Shown in pieces: positions 1 through 12,588 of a DNA stretch of 64,000 bases. The stretch is taken from contig NW_020954569.1 of the NCBI RefSeq assembly GCF_900497805.2, positions 20,680,774 through 20,744,773 on the forward strand, given 5' to 3'. The translations under genes and the position numbers were made by a program. The stretch's first letter is position 1, and each line of letters starts with the position of its first letter. The notes under the pieces were generated by a model. It saw only the letters and a list, made by a program, of their open reading frames with translations, was not told the origin of the DNA and ran no database searches. This DNA is from Vombatus ursinus (Eukaryota; Chordata; Mammalia; Diprotodontia; Vombatidae).

Positions 1-880
1 TTCAGGTTAGCTTTTACAAAGGGCTATTTACGTCAAAGTTACAGCAAGAACAAACACACACACATTTTCCCCAGTAGCTGGGGCATAATTACCTCCAACA
101 CCACCTTGGACTGTGGATAGAACATGGGGCAATAGCTTCACAATGTAACTCAATTTCTACATAGCATTACTCCCACCAAGGTCAAATTCAAACGCTGGCT
201 GCTCTATTCTCCTCAGGGCTTGCCTGTTAGACTGGCTGCAACATCCATTTTGGATTGCCAGACTCCTCTCCCCTTGTGACTTGAGCTTAGGGACTCTAAT
301 CCCTGCACCTAGAATTGAAGGGACACACATAAAAAGGCTAAAACCTCAAACCTTTTCCTCAGGGCTATATGAACTAAAGGGGGTATGGCCTATGCCCCCT
401 CCCATTTTGCTCTATGGTGTCAGTGGAGTCTTTCACCCTCAAATGCAAATGAAAGACAAAGGCAGACTATGCTTACTCAGATAGTTTTAAAGATAACAGA
501 CACAGCATATTGAAAAAGGCCACTCCCAGTCACTTTGTAGGTCAATGCAGAATGTCCAGAAATGGGCCACTTCTCTTTTCTCCCAAAAGCAAGTCTCCTG
601 GCTTATCCCAGGTGAATAAGTCCATCTTAGATGACCTAGCATATGTCAAACTTCCTTTAAACTTAGAAAAATTTTCATTGACTCTACTTTCTCTTCAAGC
701 CATCATGTTAGTTCTTCTCTCTTTCACAATGGAACTCAGGAAAAATCATCTGCACTTGCTGTCTCCAGTTTCTTACCACCCACTCAATTTTCCACCCTTT
801 GTAACCTGAATTCTGGCACTGCCACTCTATGGGGAACTTTTACATTAAAAGTTAATAATGATCTTTTAACTATTGAATTA
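1..880. other. Unassigned sequence at window start
   Basis: No exon or RNA gene is supported. The text resembles dispersed-repeat sequence (moderate complexity, short frames of 67 and 99 codons, no recognisable motifs), but I cannot name a family. A short CA run lies near 53-65. It could be the interior of an old retroelement cut by the window edge. Confidence 0.3.
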
Positions 881-1068
881 GAATAACACAGATTTAGATG
901 TAGAAGGGAATCTTAGGGGGCCATCTAATCTAACACCCTCTTTTTGCAGGTGAGACAATAGGCCCAAAAATGTTAATTAACTTGCCCAGGGTCATGAGAG
1001 GCAATGGTAGAACCGGAACTCTTGTTCTCTGACTAAAAAATATGGCATTCTTTCCACTGCACCAAATC
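881..1068 (-). repeat. MIR/THER1-type SINE relic
   Basis: The plus strand reads as the reverse complement of a MIR-type CORE-SINE. It has an 'aagggaatcttagggggcc' block, a degraded 'gaaactgaggc' block, 'cttgcccagggtcatgagag' and a final 'tttccactgcacca'. This order is diagnostic for the family, and the divergence indicates an old insertion. Confidence 0.75.
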
Positions 1069-1424
1069 TAAGTGATTTTCTTTTTCAGTTTTCATTTTTA
1101 TATCTTTTGACATTGTTCACTGCTCTTACTTCCTGAATATTCTCTCCTTTGTTGGCTTCTGTGACACTGCTGTCTTTTGATTTTCCTTCTGTCTGATCAG
1201 TTCTTCTTTGTCTTCTTTGTTGGATCATCATCTGTTTCCTAGCCTGAAAGTGCAAATGTCCTCTAAGGCTCAATACTAGTCCCTCTTTTTTTCCCCTCTT
1301 TAACAGCCTATCTTTTGTACATCTAATCTACCCAAACAGACTTAATTTTCATTTCTAAGCAGATAAATCTCCAAAATATATATCCATCATTAATTTCATA
1401 CCTTAATTCAGCATCAAATGATAA

Positions 1425-1487
1425 AATATTCATAAAGCATCTAGCACAAGGTCTGGCATATAGCAAGTGCTTATTAAATGCTTGTTC
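1425..1487 (+). repeat. L2-type LINE 3' tail fragment
   Basis: The phrases 'tctagcacaaggtctggcat' and 'gtgcttattaaatgcttg' follow the L2 3' end ('tagcacagtgcctggcac' and 'cgctcaataaatatttg'). Only the last 60 or so bases are recognisable. Confidence 0.5.
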
Positions 1488-1512
1488 TCTCCCACTACTT
1501 CCCACGCATATC

Positions 1513-1910
1513 ATTGTTGTCCGTCCTTCATTCTCAAAGAACATCAGTGGCATCAGGAAGGGATGTCTTGACTTGGAAGTGAATTGGATTTAAGTGAGGC
1601 AGAGCTGTGCAAAGTCATCAGCCTCGCTCTCTGCTCTACAGTTATCTGAGTCCAGTGGCAAGACCACTGGTGATGGCCTAGGATGCAGTGGGAGACCCTG
1701 CACTTTTTAAGCTAAGGTCTTTCCTAGGTCTCAGTCTGTCTGAGGCAACATCCATTCAGTAGTTAAAGACTAGATAAGAACTGAGATAGAAGGTAGTCTA
1801 CTTTGCCTTCGCTAAAGAATCAGCAAAGAGGGCAAGACTCTCAGAGTTTCTGACCGGAACAAAACAATTGCTATTTACACTAACTCTGAGTCATCAAAAC
1901 CCAAACAATG
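1513..1910 (-). repeat. Marsupial SINE-like repeat with LINE-shared tail
   Basis: The reverse complement ends in 'ttctttgagaatgaaggac' followed by 'ggacaacaatga'. This tail also closes the fragment at 2358-2442 and the LINE 3' end at 13200-13503. Upstream parts include 'gcctcacttaaatccaattc' and 'ctgatgactttgcacagctc'. I recognise it as a repeat common in marsupials but do not assign a library name. The far (5') end is uncertain. Confidence 0.6.
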
Positions 1911-2357
1911 AGTAAATGAGGCATGGGGGAGATACTATTTACCAACCAATGAAAGCCAGAGTGATTTGGGTTTAAAAGCACAGTCAAGTAGCTATATTTG
2001 AATCCCAATGGTCTTAAAGAAAGCCTGGTTTTGCAGAGCTATATTAAAGAAATCACAAATGAAAAGAGTTAATAAAACCAGTTTAAAAACAAACAAACAA
2101 AAAAAACCCACAAATGATAGAATAAATGAGTAGGAAAGGAAAAAAATCTAGTCCCCAAACCTCTGGACACCTTGCAAAGTGTAAGCAATCAAAATTTATA
2201 TGCTTTTGGGCCCACATATAAAGGTGTGACTCACCATGTGGAGGTGGGGAGGAAGAGAAGGGGTAGAAGGAGCATGAGGAAGATTTTAAAATAGCAGTAT
2301 TACCCAACTGGAACTGGCCTGTTGGGTCCCTCGGGGGCAGCTACTACTACTCACAGA

Positions 2358-2442
2358 TTGTTGTTCATCTTTCATTTTCAAAGAGGACCAATGATGTCAG
2401 GAGGGTGCTGTCTTCTTGACTTGCAAGTGAATTGATTGCTTT
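2358..2442 (-). repeat. Truncated copy of the tailed SINE-like repeat
   Basis: This stretch aligns with the first 85 bases of the copy at 1513, with 'tcaaagaggaccaatgatgt' and 'cttgacttgcaagtgaattg'. It is only the 3' end of the element and was 5'-truncated on insertion or by later deletion. An L2-like tail scrap follows it at about 2485-2535. Confidence 0.65.
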
Positions 2443-2535
2443 TTCAATAAATTTGTAAGTGCTTTGGGGAAACAGACATTTTTTTTCCCCTTTGTATCCC
2501 TTTGACTAGCATAGTGCTTACATACAATAAATAAG

Positions 2536-4430
2536 ATAAATCAATGTATTTTATTTTCTTTTATTTTCAAATTGTTGTTATTTTCCCCACCCTCCTAAAA
2601 GAATGTCCTTGTAACAAAGGAGTGATGCTAAGCAAAACAAATCATCACATATGTCATTTTGGACAGCACGTGGTGCCTTATTTTTTGGCTACAATCCATC
2701 ACCTCTCTATTTATATTTTACTTATGTTTGTCTGGAGTTTAGTTAATAAATGTTTGTTAAATTGAGTTTATTTAAGTGGATTAAAGCTCATTTTTTTTCT
2801 ATTCAATGATTCTGTGAGATCCCAATCCCTTTCTTTCTCCTCCCCCAAAATGTTTTACTGAGATTCCTTGCTAGTATCTTCTGTATTGTCTTCTCTACAG
2901 CTGTTAGGTGTGACCTCCCAATAATGTTGAAATTTATTTTTGTTTTCACAGCCAATTAATAACTTGGAATGAAGTAGAAGCTGCTTATGTAATCTTTTTA
3001 TTTAAAAACAATTATCGAGGGAAGAATTTGATTAAAGGCAGAAATCAAATTTAGCTTTCAAATCCCCTGTAAACTTATGAATAGGAAATGTAGCGATGCA
3101 TTGAAACCCATTGATTTATACCTCATCTTTCTTCATTCTTCACACCCTTCTTACATATATAATTTATGGAAAATCTACCTTACATGCTGGAGTTCTTTCT
3201 CTTGGTCTTTAAATAAATAGTATTTATCTATGTAATACTTGTACTGTCCATCTGATTCTCTCATCTTGACATGACTGAATAAAACACACTTTAAAAATTG
3301 CACATAGAAAATTATATGATACTCAATGAGTTAATTGAAATATTGGATACTTAGTTGTAAATGAGTACTGTGGTTACTTTGAACATTTTATTTTTCCTCC
3401 TCTCTTAGTGAACTTCTCATTTCTTCTAACAATCTGAAACAGATTCTTTGGGGGTCAATTGTCATCTCAAGTCTTATAAGAAATTTTAAGTATCCAATAT
3501 ATAAATAGTACAGCATGAAATGTGTTCCTTCAAGACCAAATGACATCATTGAGGATACAAAAGAGAGAAAATGATAAAGTCAATGAGTTTCCTTATTGTC
3601 CTTGGTACATTAGCTGGGAAGCAATAGAATTTTAAAGGGATCATGTAGAGAGGACTTTTAAATAGAAGTCTTTGAAAATTAAGTGTTCTTAGAGTATCTC
3701 CTAGAAGCTTCCTAGGAAAATGTTAGAGTATATCTGCAGAAATTCTATTTTCTGAAACAAAGAGTAGGATATATAACCTGACAAAGGATCTTTGTTTTTT
3801 ATAAGCATTGTTGCAAATATATTTCACCTACCCCACCTAAATCAAAAATGTTCCAGAAAATCTGAGATGAATGGTCAGAGTATAAATGTGTTTACCTTTC
3901 ATCTAACAAGGACCCTACACATTTCATTAACTACTCTCTAACTAAAACCTTTAAACTTGATAATTTCTGGAAAAGTCCTTGAAATGGTAATGGTTACAAT
4001 TTTCTTTGCTTTTCTGGGCTTCCTTTATATCTGTCTAATATATTCCTATCCCTTCATCATAAATTCCTAGGTATTATTCTCTGATAACGGTTAAATCAAT
4101 CAGTAAACAATTATGTGGTTCATAAAAGCTAAAAGAATAGGGATAATAGTGTATTGTTTAATGAATTGCATTATACCTTATCCCAAACCTGCTCAAATGC
4201 CATGCCAATAGTTTCCCTAATTTTTTTTTTTTGGTATTATCTGTGACATGAGGCCTACCTTTGTTTGCATGGTTATGTAGATGTTGTAGTTAATGATAAC
4301 ACAAATATGTATAAACAGCTTATCAAATAAAAATCTCTCCTATTTCAAAAAGAAATTGCTACTCCATGTCATTATTATAATATTAAAGAAGGGGAATGTA
4401 TGCGTGTGGAGGGGAGGGAATAAAATTTAC
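2536..4430. other. Gene-free AT-rich interval
   Basis: I see no exon, RNA gene or confidently named repeat. The longest open frame is 73 codons and has no motif. A second L2-like tail ('ttagttaataaatgtttg') sits near 2737-2760. Confidence 0.4.
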
Positions 4431-4431
4431 T

Positions 4432-4660
4432 ACCAAAATTTATATAGCACTTTCTAATTTTCTGTGCTTTACAAGCATTGTTATATGTTAGTATCACAAC
4501 ACACCCATGAAGTGCATGACAGATATTATGTTCCCATTTTACAAATGAAGAAACAGACTCAGACAAATTAAGTATAAGCCACATATATAGGAAGTATCAG
4601 AGGTATCCAAGGTTAAGCCTGACTCCAGTCAAGTGCTCTATCCACTCTTATATAACCTCT
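4432..4660 (-). repeat. MIR-type SINE relic
   Basis: The blocks 'tatatagcactttctaattt', 'cccattttacaaatgaagaa' and 'gtgctctatccactctt' appear in the order expected for an inverted CORE-SINE. The 69-codon minus-strand frame here is a by-product of this repeat. Confidence 0.65.
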
Positions 4661-4798
4661 TAGTTCATACTGTTTGAAGTTCTAGATTGCTTTTGCTTCC
4701 TTTTTTCATTTGACTACAGTCCCTTTCCCTATAGATCAAATATAAAAAGATTTCTTCCTAAGCTAAATTTTAGGGTTTTTTTGTGTGCAAAGGTGTGC

Positions 4799-4932
4799 AA
4801 TTGTTCAGTCATTTCAGTTGTGTCCAACATTTTGTCACCCAATTTGGACTGTCATCCAATCTTCCAATGAGGAAGATGAGTCTCCCTGATTCCAAGAACA
4901 GTGCTGTATGCATGGTGCCTCCTATCTGCCCC
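4799..4932 (-). repeat. MAR1-type SINE with internal deletion
   Basis: The left end 'ttgttcagtcatttcagttg' plus 'tgtccaac' is the inverted 3' end of a MAR1-like SINE, and the right end 'gcctcctatctgcccc' is its tRNA-derived head. The middle, including the CORE and 'gaaactgaggcaaac' part, is missing, so the copy is about 130 bp instead of about 230 bp. Confidence 0.65.
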
Positions 4933-5614
4933 AAAGGGTACAAATATGCATGTATTTGTAATTGTTTGACCAATCTTAGAGGAAGAATTGGGTCTTTTTT
5001 TTTAAATCACATAATTCAACAGAGTTGTTTGCTACAGATGTAGAGAATTTGTTGCTAGATTTTATTTTAAAAAATTAGGAATGTTTAGTAAACTCAATTT
5101 TTTTATCCTTTTAAAATTATTATGTTAAGTTATCCTACATAATTATATATACTAATGCCGAGAAGAGAAAGTTATTAACTATACAGATCTTAGGTGACTC
5201 TCCTGTAGTTAAATGAGCCTGTTTCTCAGAAATACTTGAGATGTTCTATCCTTTTAAATCTTATTTTCCTTCTAACTTATTAAAGGCACTTACCTTTTAA
5301 GATGTTAGAAGGATCAGGAGTAAGTGAGCTATTTCCAACTGTGGGGACTTCTCTGGGCCTCTGATATTATACTGTCATGATGATCCTTCATCTTATCCTT
5401 TTTGTTACCCAGTCTGCCTTGTGAGAAAATTTTTTTTTTTTGGCTTTTGAACTATGACACAGATCATAAGTAAGGACATTTCTATATACATATTAAATGG
5501 AAATTCAGTTTTCTTTAGAATCATTGAATATTAGCCCTAGAAGGGATGTTATCCTATTGCCCTTGTTTTACAGTTAGTAAAGATCATAGACATTGTGTCA
5601 CACAGCACAGTATT

Positions 5615-6080
5615 TTTTAATTCAATTCATTTCAATAATCATTTCTGTACCAGGTACTGCATTAGACAATTGAAATACAAATGCAAAAATGAAATATTTC
5701 TTGTTCTCAGGGTACTTACATTCTCCTGCAGGGGTAGAAATCATATGTACAGTTAAATAAATGCAAAATAATGTCAGGATGGGGGAGGATACTAACAATG
5801 ATGTGGTGGTGATCATGCCACACCTCATGCAAAAGGTCGTACTTGTGCTGGTCCTTGATTTGGGCTAGGGATTTCCAAAGGCAGAGGTGAAGAGGGAAAT
5901 TTCAGGAATAGAAAGTAGCCATTGCAAAGGCTTGGAGGGGAGAGATTGAATTTTTAAAGAACAGCAAGTAGTGTAGTTTGGCAGGAATGCAAAACTTGTG
6001 ATGTGGCAAGCAGGAGAGGATATGAAATAATTTTTGGAAAAAAAACAGGTTAGAGACAACATGAGGGATTTTAAATGTTA
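5615..6080 (-). repeat. L2 LINE 3' region
   Basis: The inverted L2 pattern is visible: 'ctgtaccaggtactgcatta', 'cagggtacttacattctcc', 'tgcaaaggcttggaggggag' and 'aacagcaagtagtgtagttt'. The copy is highly diverged. Two minus-strand frames of 65-68 codons within it are not real genes. Confidence 0.55.
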
Positions 6081-6207
6081 ATTTAAGATGAAGGGAGAAT
6101 GTAGGGGAATGGGAAGAAAGGTTGTGCAGAAATTATATGTCTAAGAATTGTGTATAACCAAAAAGGTAGAAATATACATATTTCCATATACATATACATT
6201 TTCATCT

Positions 6208-6209
<2 letters not shown>

Positions 6210-6256
<47 letters not shown>

Positions 6257-6266
6257 NNNNNNNNNN

Positions 6267-6313
<47 letters not shown>
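6210..6313. repeat. (GA)n microsatellite with assembly gap
   Basis: There is an uninterrupted GA dinucleotide run on both sides of 10 Ns (6257-6266). The run is about 94 sequenced bases, and the true length is unknown because the gap lies inside the repeat. The frames reading (RE)n or (LS)n across it are artefacts. Confidence 0.98.
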
Positions 6314-6317
<4 letters not shown>

Positions 6318-7790
6318 TATTGCTCACATGCAGCTTGAAGGGAGACAGAATAGACATCTCTAGCTTTTTTTTTCCCCTCCCCTCTTCTGAAAGGTACACT
6401 TTAATTCATGTCAGAAGGGAAAAGCAGGAAATTGGGGCTGGAGGCAGCTGCCCTGCTATCCTCAGAGAGAGGGATACCAGGCTAGAATTATTTCTATCTA
6501 CTCCCTTAATCTACTTCCTTAAATATTATTAGTCTAGGGGATATTCTTTTCAAGTCTAGGCTAACCTTCCAATCCATCATTATTCATTAATGGGGAAAGG
6601 AGTTCCCTCACATCCAAGGCTTAACTCCCTTCCCACAAAATAACAGTTCCACAATGAATACACACAACAAAGCAAGAAACCCTTTAGCCAAGCTGATAAC
6701 AAAACCGAAATAAGAGAAGGTATACATATGAAAAAATACACCAAACAATACGGAGTGAAAGAGTTCTTCCACTGTTAGCAAGAAAAACAGTTCAACAAAG
6801 AGGAGTCTCTGACTTCACTCACAGGCAAAATTCCCTGAGGTCTCTAGTGTAGTGAGCTCAAAATAGGGACATCATGAAGAATGCTAACTCCTCTCATGTC
6901 AGCTTCCTCCTAGAGTCTTTGTCCATTCATGGCCTAGGGGAAAATGTGAAATTTGTGCATTTTCTTCCTTGTAGTTGGAAGTCAGTAGAACCTAAAGAGG
7001 TTGACAAGTCCTAAGAGACTAAAAAACAGATCTCTTCCCTCCAAATATTGATTTGTTAACTCTACCCAGACCCCATAAGCACAAGGTATCAGTCTCCAAC
7101 AACAAGGAGAAAATCCCAAATCAAGGGCTTTGTACCTCAAATTACATTTCTCCCTTGGGACAAAATTGTTTGCAGTCTCTTGAAAAACGATCAGAGAGGG
7201 AAATTTTAAAACCTGTAACTGTATAGTATAAATAAAAACATCAGGGCTTTGAAACAAGCAAGGTGATTTTCCTGTCATTCCAGGTTAACCAACCTTTGCT
7301 ATCATTGAAACTGATGTACATTAAGAGTACTTGCAGTAGACATGGCACTGTAAGAGTATCATCTGAAAGGATACAACAGTGACATGTCTAACTACACACT
7401 GGGGATAATGCATGCACATTTGGAAAATAGATGAATATCTATAGTACACAGCAATCAATCAGAATCAATAAACATGGCAAACTGACAAAGTAATACTAAC
7501 TAGCTGCAATAGCAATATCAATAAGCATATGTATATACGTATATGTATTAAATAGATAGATAAATAGATAGACATAATACACATTTAATACTACTTAACT
7601 ATAACCTGTACCATATATGCAAACAGTGAACAGAAATTGCTATCGCATGAACATAACACAAAACGTAGTCAAATGAATATAGTGGCAAAAAATTAAGAAT
7701 GCTCAAATATGCAGTAATTCACATATACGTGAACACATGCAATTACATTCCAGGCACATTTCACCTGGGCAATTTCTAGTATTATTGCCT
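6314..7790. other. Unassigned; possible 3' flank or LTR side of gypsy relic
   Basis: No gene is supported. A purine-rich run read on the minus strand near 6365-6385 and repeat-like text through 7280 would fit the terminal region of the minus-strand retroelement that follows. I could not define LTR ends, so this is only positional inference. Confidence 0.25.
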
Positions 7791-8149
7791 AAATATTTAT
7801 AGAACTGTATCTTCAGATTTACCAGTAACATCATAATTTGTTCTAGAGACTGATCTACTGGGACTAGTTCTCTTCTAACTGACTGGTTTATCTGCTTCTA
7901 TACCAGAACTAATAGTTGTTAGGGACTGACCATAAGGATTTTTAAAGATGCATGTCTACAACTTGGCTGACATCCATGTTAAGTTGACTATCAGCATCTT
8001 TGAGCTCTGTGGATTAAATCTATACCAGAGGAGTCTCTGTGGGAGATTTGGACTGGAAAAGAGTTGCCTCTGGGCTCAGTTTTCCTGCCCGATACACACA
8101 ATCAGTTTTATTGTATTCTTTACTTTCAGTGTAGCTGGTGAATAGTCTC

Positions 8150-9420
8150 TTTTTCTTGGGCTTTTCTTAGCTGAGTATCATTCAGTTCTCTCCACTTGCT
8201 CATTAGAAAGTCAAACTAATTCTTCTTTGGGCAATAGGTAGTTGCAGTGAATAATCCTGATGGGGTCCTCTCCATTCTCTGGGATTATTTTGTAAACTGG
8301 AAAGTTGCCCAGTCTTTCAATAACTTTGTATGGATCAGCTTTCCATCATTCAACTAACATAGTTCTCAATAGAACTCATCTCTTTTTTCAAGGTCTTTGA
8401 GGTTACACTCCAAATCTTATATACTTTTGTGTCTGTCACAGTTTTTCTAAGCTGAAACTAAGGTTAATTGGTAGACATATCTCAGTTTCTCCTTCAAATG
8501 AGAGATTTATTGAATATGAATAGTTGTATCACCTTCTTCTGAGGCAACACTGGTTTTCACCTAAGAATGACTAAGTATTGTGTAAAGCCTATGGCATCAC
8601 ACCTGGTGGAATTGTAGGCATATACTAGAATGAGACATTTTGACTCTATTGTGCCTTTTGTTTTGGTCTCAAAGTTCTAGTCTGTGGGTCTCCTTGAGGA
8701 AGATAAGGGGTAGTCTTATTCTTTTTGGTACTTGCCAAGGGCAATATTTCAATGAATAGCCCATACTTGAAGTCCCTACTTCAGCCAGAGTGGATTTTGG
8801 CAGGATATCCATATACTAATACATACATATGTATACAGACAAACATACATACACACATATATGTGTATGTACAAATGTGTACATATATACATATATATGT
8901 ATATATACTCACACTTTTCCTGTAACACTTTAGCAGTAGTAGATGCTTTTTTGGTTTCCAGTTGGTTATGTTTGTGCATATCTGGAAAAATGGTCAGTCA
9001 ATAACAAAATATGACTCATAGTTTTACCTTCTCCCTCCAAGGATAGAAAAATCTATATAGACAAGTTTCAAAAGCTTTTTAATATTAACGTTCTCCTATT
9101 ATAAAGAATGCATTGTTAGTCTTTTTCTGTGTACAAATTGGTCATTTTTAACACTTCTCCCTGAGACCAACAAAACCAGTTTCTTACCTGCAATAGTACT
9201 TACTTGATGCATATATCCAAAGTCATCATGTGAAGCATTCATGGCTATTGAGCAGTATGCTATTGAGCCGCTTTCTAGTTCCATACATCATAGTCTGATA
9301 CCTTTCCCTCAGCAGTAAGGTACCTTCTGCTGTCCAGAACTTCAGGTGAGTAGGACCACTGTATTGCTTTGGGTCTGGTATTACTTTTCTTAGTCTTTTG
9401 CCAATCATGTGTTCTTTCCT
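8150..9420 (-). pseudogene. Ty3/gypsy integrase region (fossil)
   Basis: Reading the minus strand, the part near 9120-9260 shows the N-terminal zinc-binding style of integrases ('HDDFGYM' with a distal 'HRKRL'). The part near 8400-8700 resembles the end of the catalytic core, and 8190-8350 shows the C-terminal pattern 'FPVYKIIPENGEDPIRI' then 'HCNYLLP'. It is decayed and non-functional. A TA/CATA microsatellite (8815-8905) lies in the core region. Confidence 0.7.
8815..8905. repeat. (ATAC/ATGT)n-like microsatellite
   Basis: An imperfect alternation of ATACAT and ATGTGT units generates two tyrosine/isoleucine-rich frames of 66-67 codons on both strands. Neither frame is a gene. Confidence 0.85.
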
Positions 9421-9594
9421 CTAGTCATTTGCAAATTGTGGCAAGGAAGATTGGTTTGCTATTACAAGATTTACATATGTAATTGGCATGCTGTCAGGTG
9501 GAAATCCTAAACTCTCAGCTGTAGTCCAATAATTTAAGCGTCACAGAATATTATCACACCTTTTTCTATCACCACAGGTCCAGTGTTCTGTAGC

Positions 9595-9862
9595 ATTCTG
9601 GACAAACCACTTGCTTCAACGTTAGTCTAGACAAGCCTAAAATGGATCCTGAAATCATAATTAGTTGGTGCTGCTATCCATCTGTAACACTTAGCATTTA
9701 ATTTGGCACTGGTCAAGAAATAAATCACTGGATTTTTATTAGTTCATACTTAGAGTTTTGCTCTATATACCTAATCTTTGGACTTCTCAGTAATGGCTCA
9801 CTATTAGGCCAAAAACTCAAGCTTATGGAAAGGGTAGAGAGATTAATTTTGTTGTGCTTGAA
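9595..9862 (-). pseudogene. Ty3/gypsy RNase H region (fossil)
   Basis: The minus strand gives 'LTSAKLNAKCYRW' followed by a stretch ending 'EASGLSRM'. This corresponds to the RNase H C-terminal block and the 'DADALSR'-like end that precedes integrase in Ty3/gypsy pol. Just upstream, 'HKLEFLA' matches the family's 'hKLEFLALkWAv' motif. Decayed. Confidence 0.75.
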
Positions 9863-10438
9863 ATTAAGGTAAACTGAGACATAAAGTTCCAAGCACATTT
9901 CTATTAGTAAGACTACAAATTACCAATATAATGGTTCTTTTGGTTTGTGAGTCAAGGAAAAGACCATGAAACCGGGATTACTAGCTTTCATGTATTTTTG
10001 GGAAGTACAAGAGAACAAAAAACAGGCAAAATCACAGATAGAAAACAATATAATTGGTCTGAACTATATTAGATGATAGAAAATAATAGAATTGGATGCA
10101 AGTCTGGAATGTAGGCCTAGCAACAAACCTTCTTCTGTCTTGTTGGTAAAGAAAGCTCACTGGTAGTGTCCACCTGTATGCTTAATTAGTGTCACAATGA
10201 TACCAGACAAGACTTTCTTGAAGGACAGTCAGTGTTGCAGAGATACAGACCAGATTCCCTGCCATCCATCTGCATCCTTCTAGGATAACAGGGTTTTTTT
10301 TTCTTCTAATTATACAAAGATTGTTAGTGGTACAGAGATAACAGTTTTCTTTCAATTAAACTGATTTATAGGGAAACAACTTTAAACAACAACTTTAAAG
10401 CTTAACTCAGAGAGGAAAGCTACAATTCTGAACTCATG
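9863..10438. other. Unassigned block inside the gypsy relic
   Basis: About 575 bp lies between the RNase H remnant and the nested L1. It does not read as the RT thumb or connection region that should be here. It may be a separate insertion (for instance an LTR or other non-coding element) or sequence too decayed to read. No open frame or named repeat was recognised. Confidence 0.35.
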
Positions 10439-11670
10439 AATTTTTTTTTGTAATATAAGGTTTTTAGTTCCAAATTCTATCGCTCCTTCCCTCCCCTCCA
10501 TGAGAAAGTAATCAATCAGATATAGGCTATACATGTGCAATTATATAAAGCATCTCCATATTAGTCATTTTGTACAAGAAGACTCAAATAAAAGAAAAAC
10601 AAATGAAAGAAACTGAAAAATAACATGCTTCAGTCTATATTCAAGCAATATCAGTTCTTTCTCTGGAGGTGGACAGTATGCTTCATCATTAGTCCTTTGG
10701 GTTTGTATTAGATTATTTTATTGCTGAGAATAGCTAAGTCATTCACAGTACTTCATCAACAATATTATTGTTACTATGTACAATGTTCTCCTGCTTATGT
10801 TCACTTTACTATGCATCAGTTAATGTAAGTCTTTCCAGATTTTTCCAAAATCATACTGCTTGCCATTCTTTACAGCACAATAACATTCCATAACAATCAT
10901 ATGCCACATCTTATTCAACCATTCTCCAAATAATAGACATCCACAAAAAGAAATGCTATAAATATGTTTATACAAATAAGTCCCTTTACCTTTTTTGGAT
11001 ATATTTGGGATACAGACCTATCAGTAGTATTGCTAGATCACAGGATATGCATAGTTTTATAGTCCTTTGGGCATAATTCCAAATTGCTTTCCAGAATATT
11101 TGGATAAGTTCACAACTTCATCAACAATGCATTAGTGTCCCAGTTTTTCCCACATTCCCTCTAACATCAAACATTTTCCTTTTTTTTCAATATTAACCAC
11201 TCTGATAGGTATGAGTTGATACCTCACAGTTGTTTTAATATGCATTTCTCTGATCAGTAGTGATTTAGAGCATTTTTTACATGACTATAGACAGCTTTGA
11301 TTTCATTGTATAAAAACTGCCTGTTCATATCTTTGACCATTTATCAGTTGGGAAATGACTTGTATTTTTTTATAAATTTGACTCAATTCTCTATATATTT
11401 GAGAAATGAGGCCTTTATCAGAGACACTTGTTGCAAATTTCCCCCCAGTAGTCTGCTTTCCTTATAATTTTGGTTGCATCGGTTTTGTCTGTGCAAAAAC
11501 TTTCTAATTTTATATAATCAAATTTATTTTATATTTTGTAATGCTCTTTATATCTTCTTTTGTCCCAAATTCTTCCCTTATCCATAAATCTGACAGATAA
11601 ACTATTCCATGCTCTCTTAACTTACTTATGGTATCACTTTTTATGTGTAAATCATGTACCCATTTTGAGT
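10439..11670 (-). mobile_element. L1 LINE, 3' end (ORF2 C-terminus + 3' UTR)
   Basis: From the left: a T-rich tail, 'tagttccaaattctatcgct', the 3' UTR block 'atcagatataggctatacat', 'gttctttctctggaggtgga', then inverted ORF2 with 'cctttgggcataattcc' and 'ttagtgtcccagtttttccc'. This is the marsupial L1 3' end, 5'-truncated in the usual way. It splits the RT and RNase H parts of the gypsy relic and is therefore younger than that element. Confidence 0.9.
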
Positions 11671-12470
11671 TTCTACTCTCTCTGAATCAGTGCTCACACC
11701 TTGTTGGGAAAGACCGTGGCCCACGTACATAATAAGAGCTCTGCAAAATTGGTATTTGTTCATTGTCAGCTTTAGACCAACTTCTTCCAACCAATCCAAC
11801 ACTTTCATTAGTCTCTAGAAATGTTATTCCAGTCTCTTACCAAAGTCAATGATGTCATCAGGGTAAACTAACACTTTTAGATTGTCCATAACTCCAACTA
11901 CTTTCTCCATCAGTCTTTGGAAGGTGACTGGTGCCTCTTAAATTCCGTGGGATATTTGCTCAAAATGACTAAATCCAGCTGGATGGATAAAAGCATCATA
12001 TCTTTTGTCTTCCTCAGACATGAACATCTGATAATACCCACTATGCAAATTCAAGACTGAAAATGACTGGCTGCCTATCATACAATCCATGGCATCTTGC
12101 ATTTGTGGCATAATGGACTGGTCAACTTTAGTTCTTTTTTTTCCTAATTTTGGTAATCAATACACAGCTATATCTTTACATTTTTCTTAGATACTGCTGA
12201 TATGGGTGATTCATAATGGCTGGTGGATTAACTATCTATTGTTTTTTGATATTTTTAAGATCTTCCATCATAGAGGAATCCTTGATCTTTCTCTGACTGG
12301 TCAGGAATCAATGAGCTAGATTCTATAGGTTGCATCTTGAGCACATTCCACATCACACTTATGTAATGAGAATATACCTACGTTACTCCTGATTATAAGC
12401 CTCAACCTATCCTTTCACTCTTGTGGGACTGGGGAGTCTGCAAAGTCAAATACTTTAGGATCCATCTCAG
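11671..12470 (-). pseudogene. Ty3/gypsy reverse transcriptase and PR-RT linker (fossil)
   Basis: The minus strand contains 'SFSVLNLHSGYYQMFMSEED' (RT palm entry, like 'FSxxDLxSGYhQ'), then a fingers/palm part with 'RYDAFIHPAGFSHFE', a region matching the YxDD box and 'YVGHGLSQQGVSTD' at the thumb side. Upstream, 'IIRSNVGIFS' resembles the conserved PR-RT linker. It is broken and interrupted at its 3' side by the L1. Confidence 0.8.
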
Positions 12471-12588
12471 AAGGTGAATAGCTGGGATTCCCATCATGGT
12501 CACTGGAACTGCTTGCCTCTGTCCTCTTATAAGCCTCTGCATAGTCTATATGGATTGTCAAAGTGTACAGGTATTAGGTTTGAGCTTG

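Noticed and set aside
6148-6399. Open frames of (RE)n and (LS)n across the GA repeat
   Set aside because: They are produced by a dinucleotide microsatellite and pass through undefined bases, so they are not genes.
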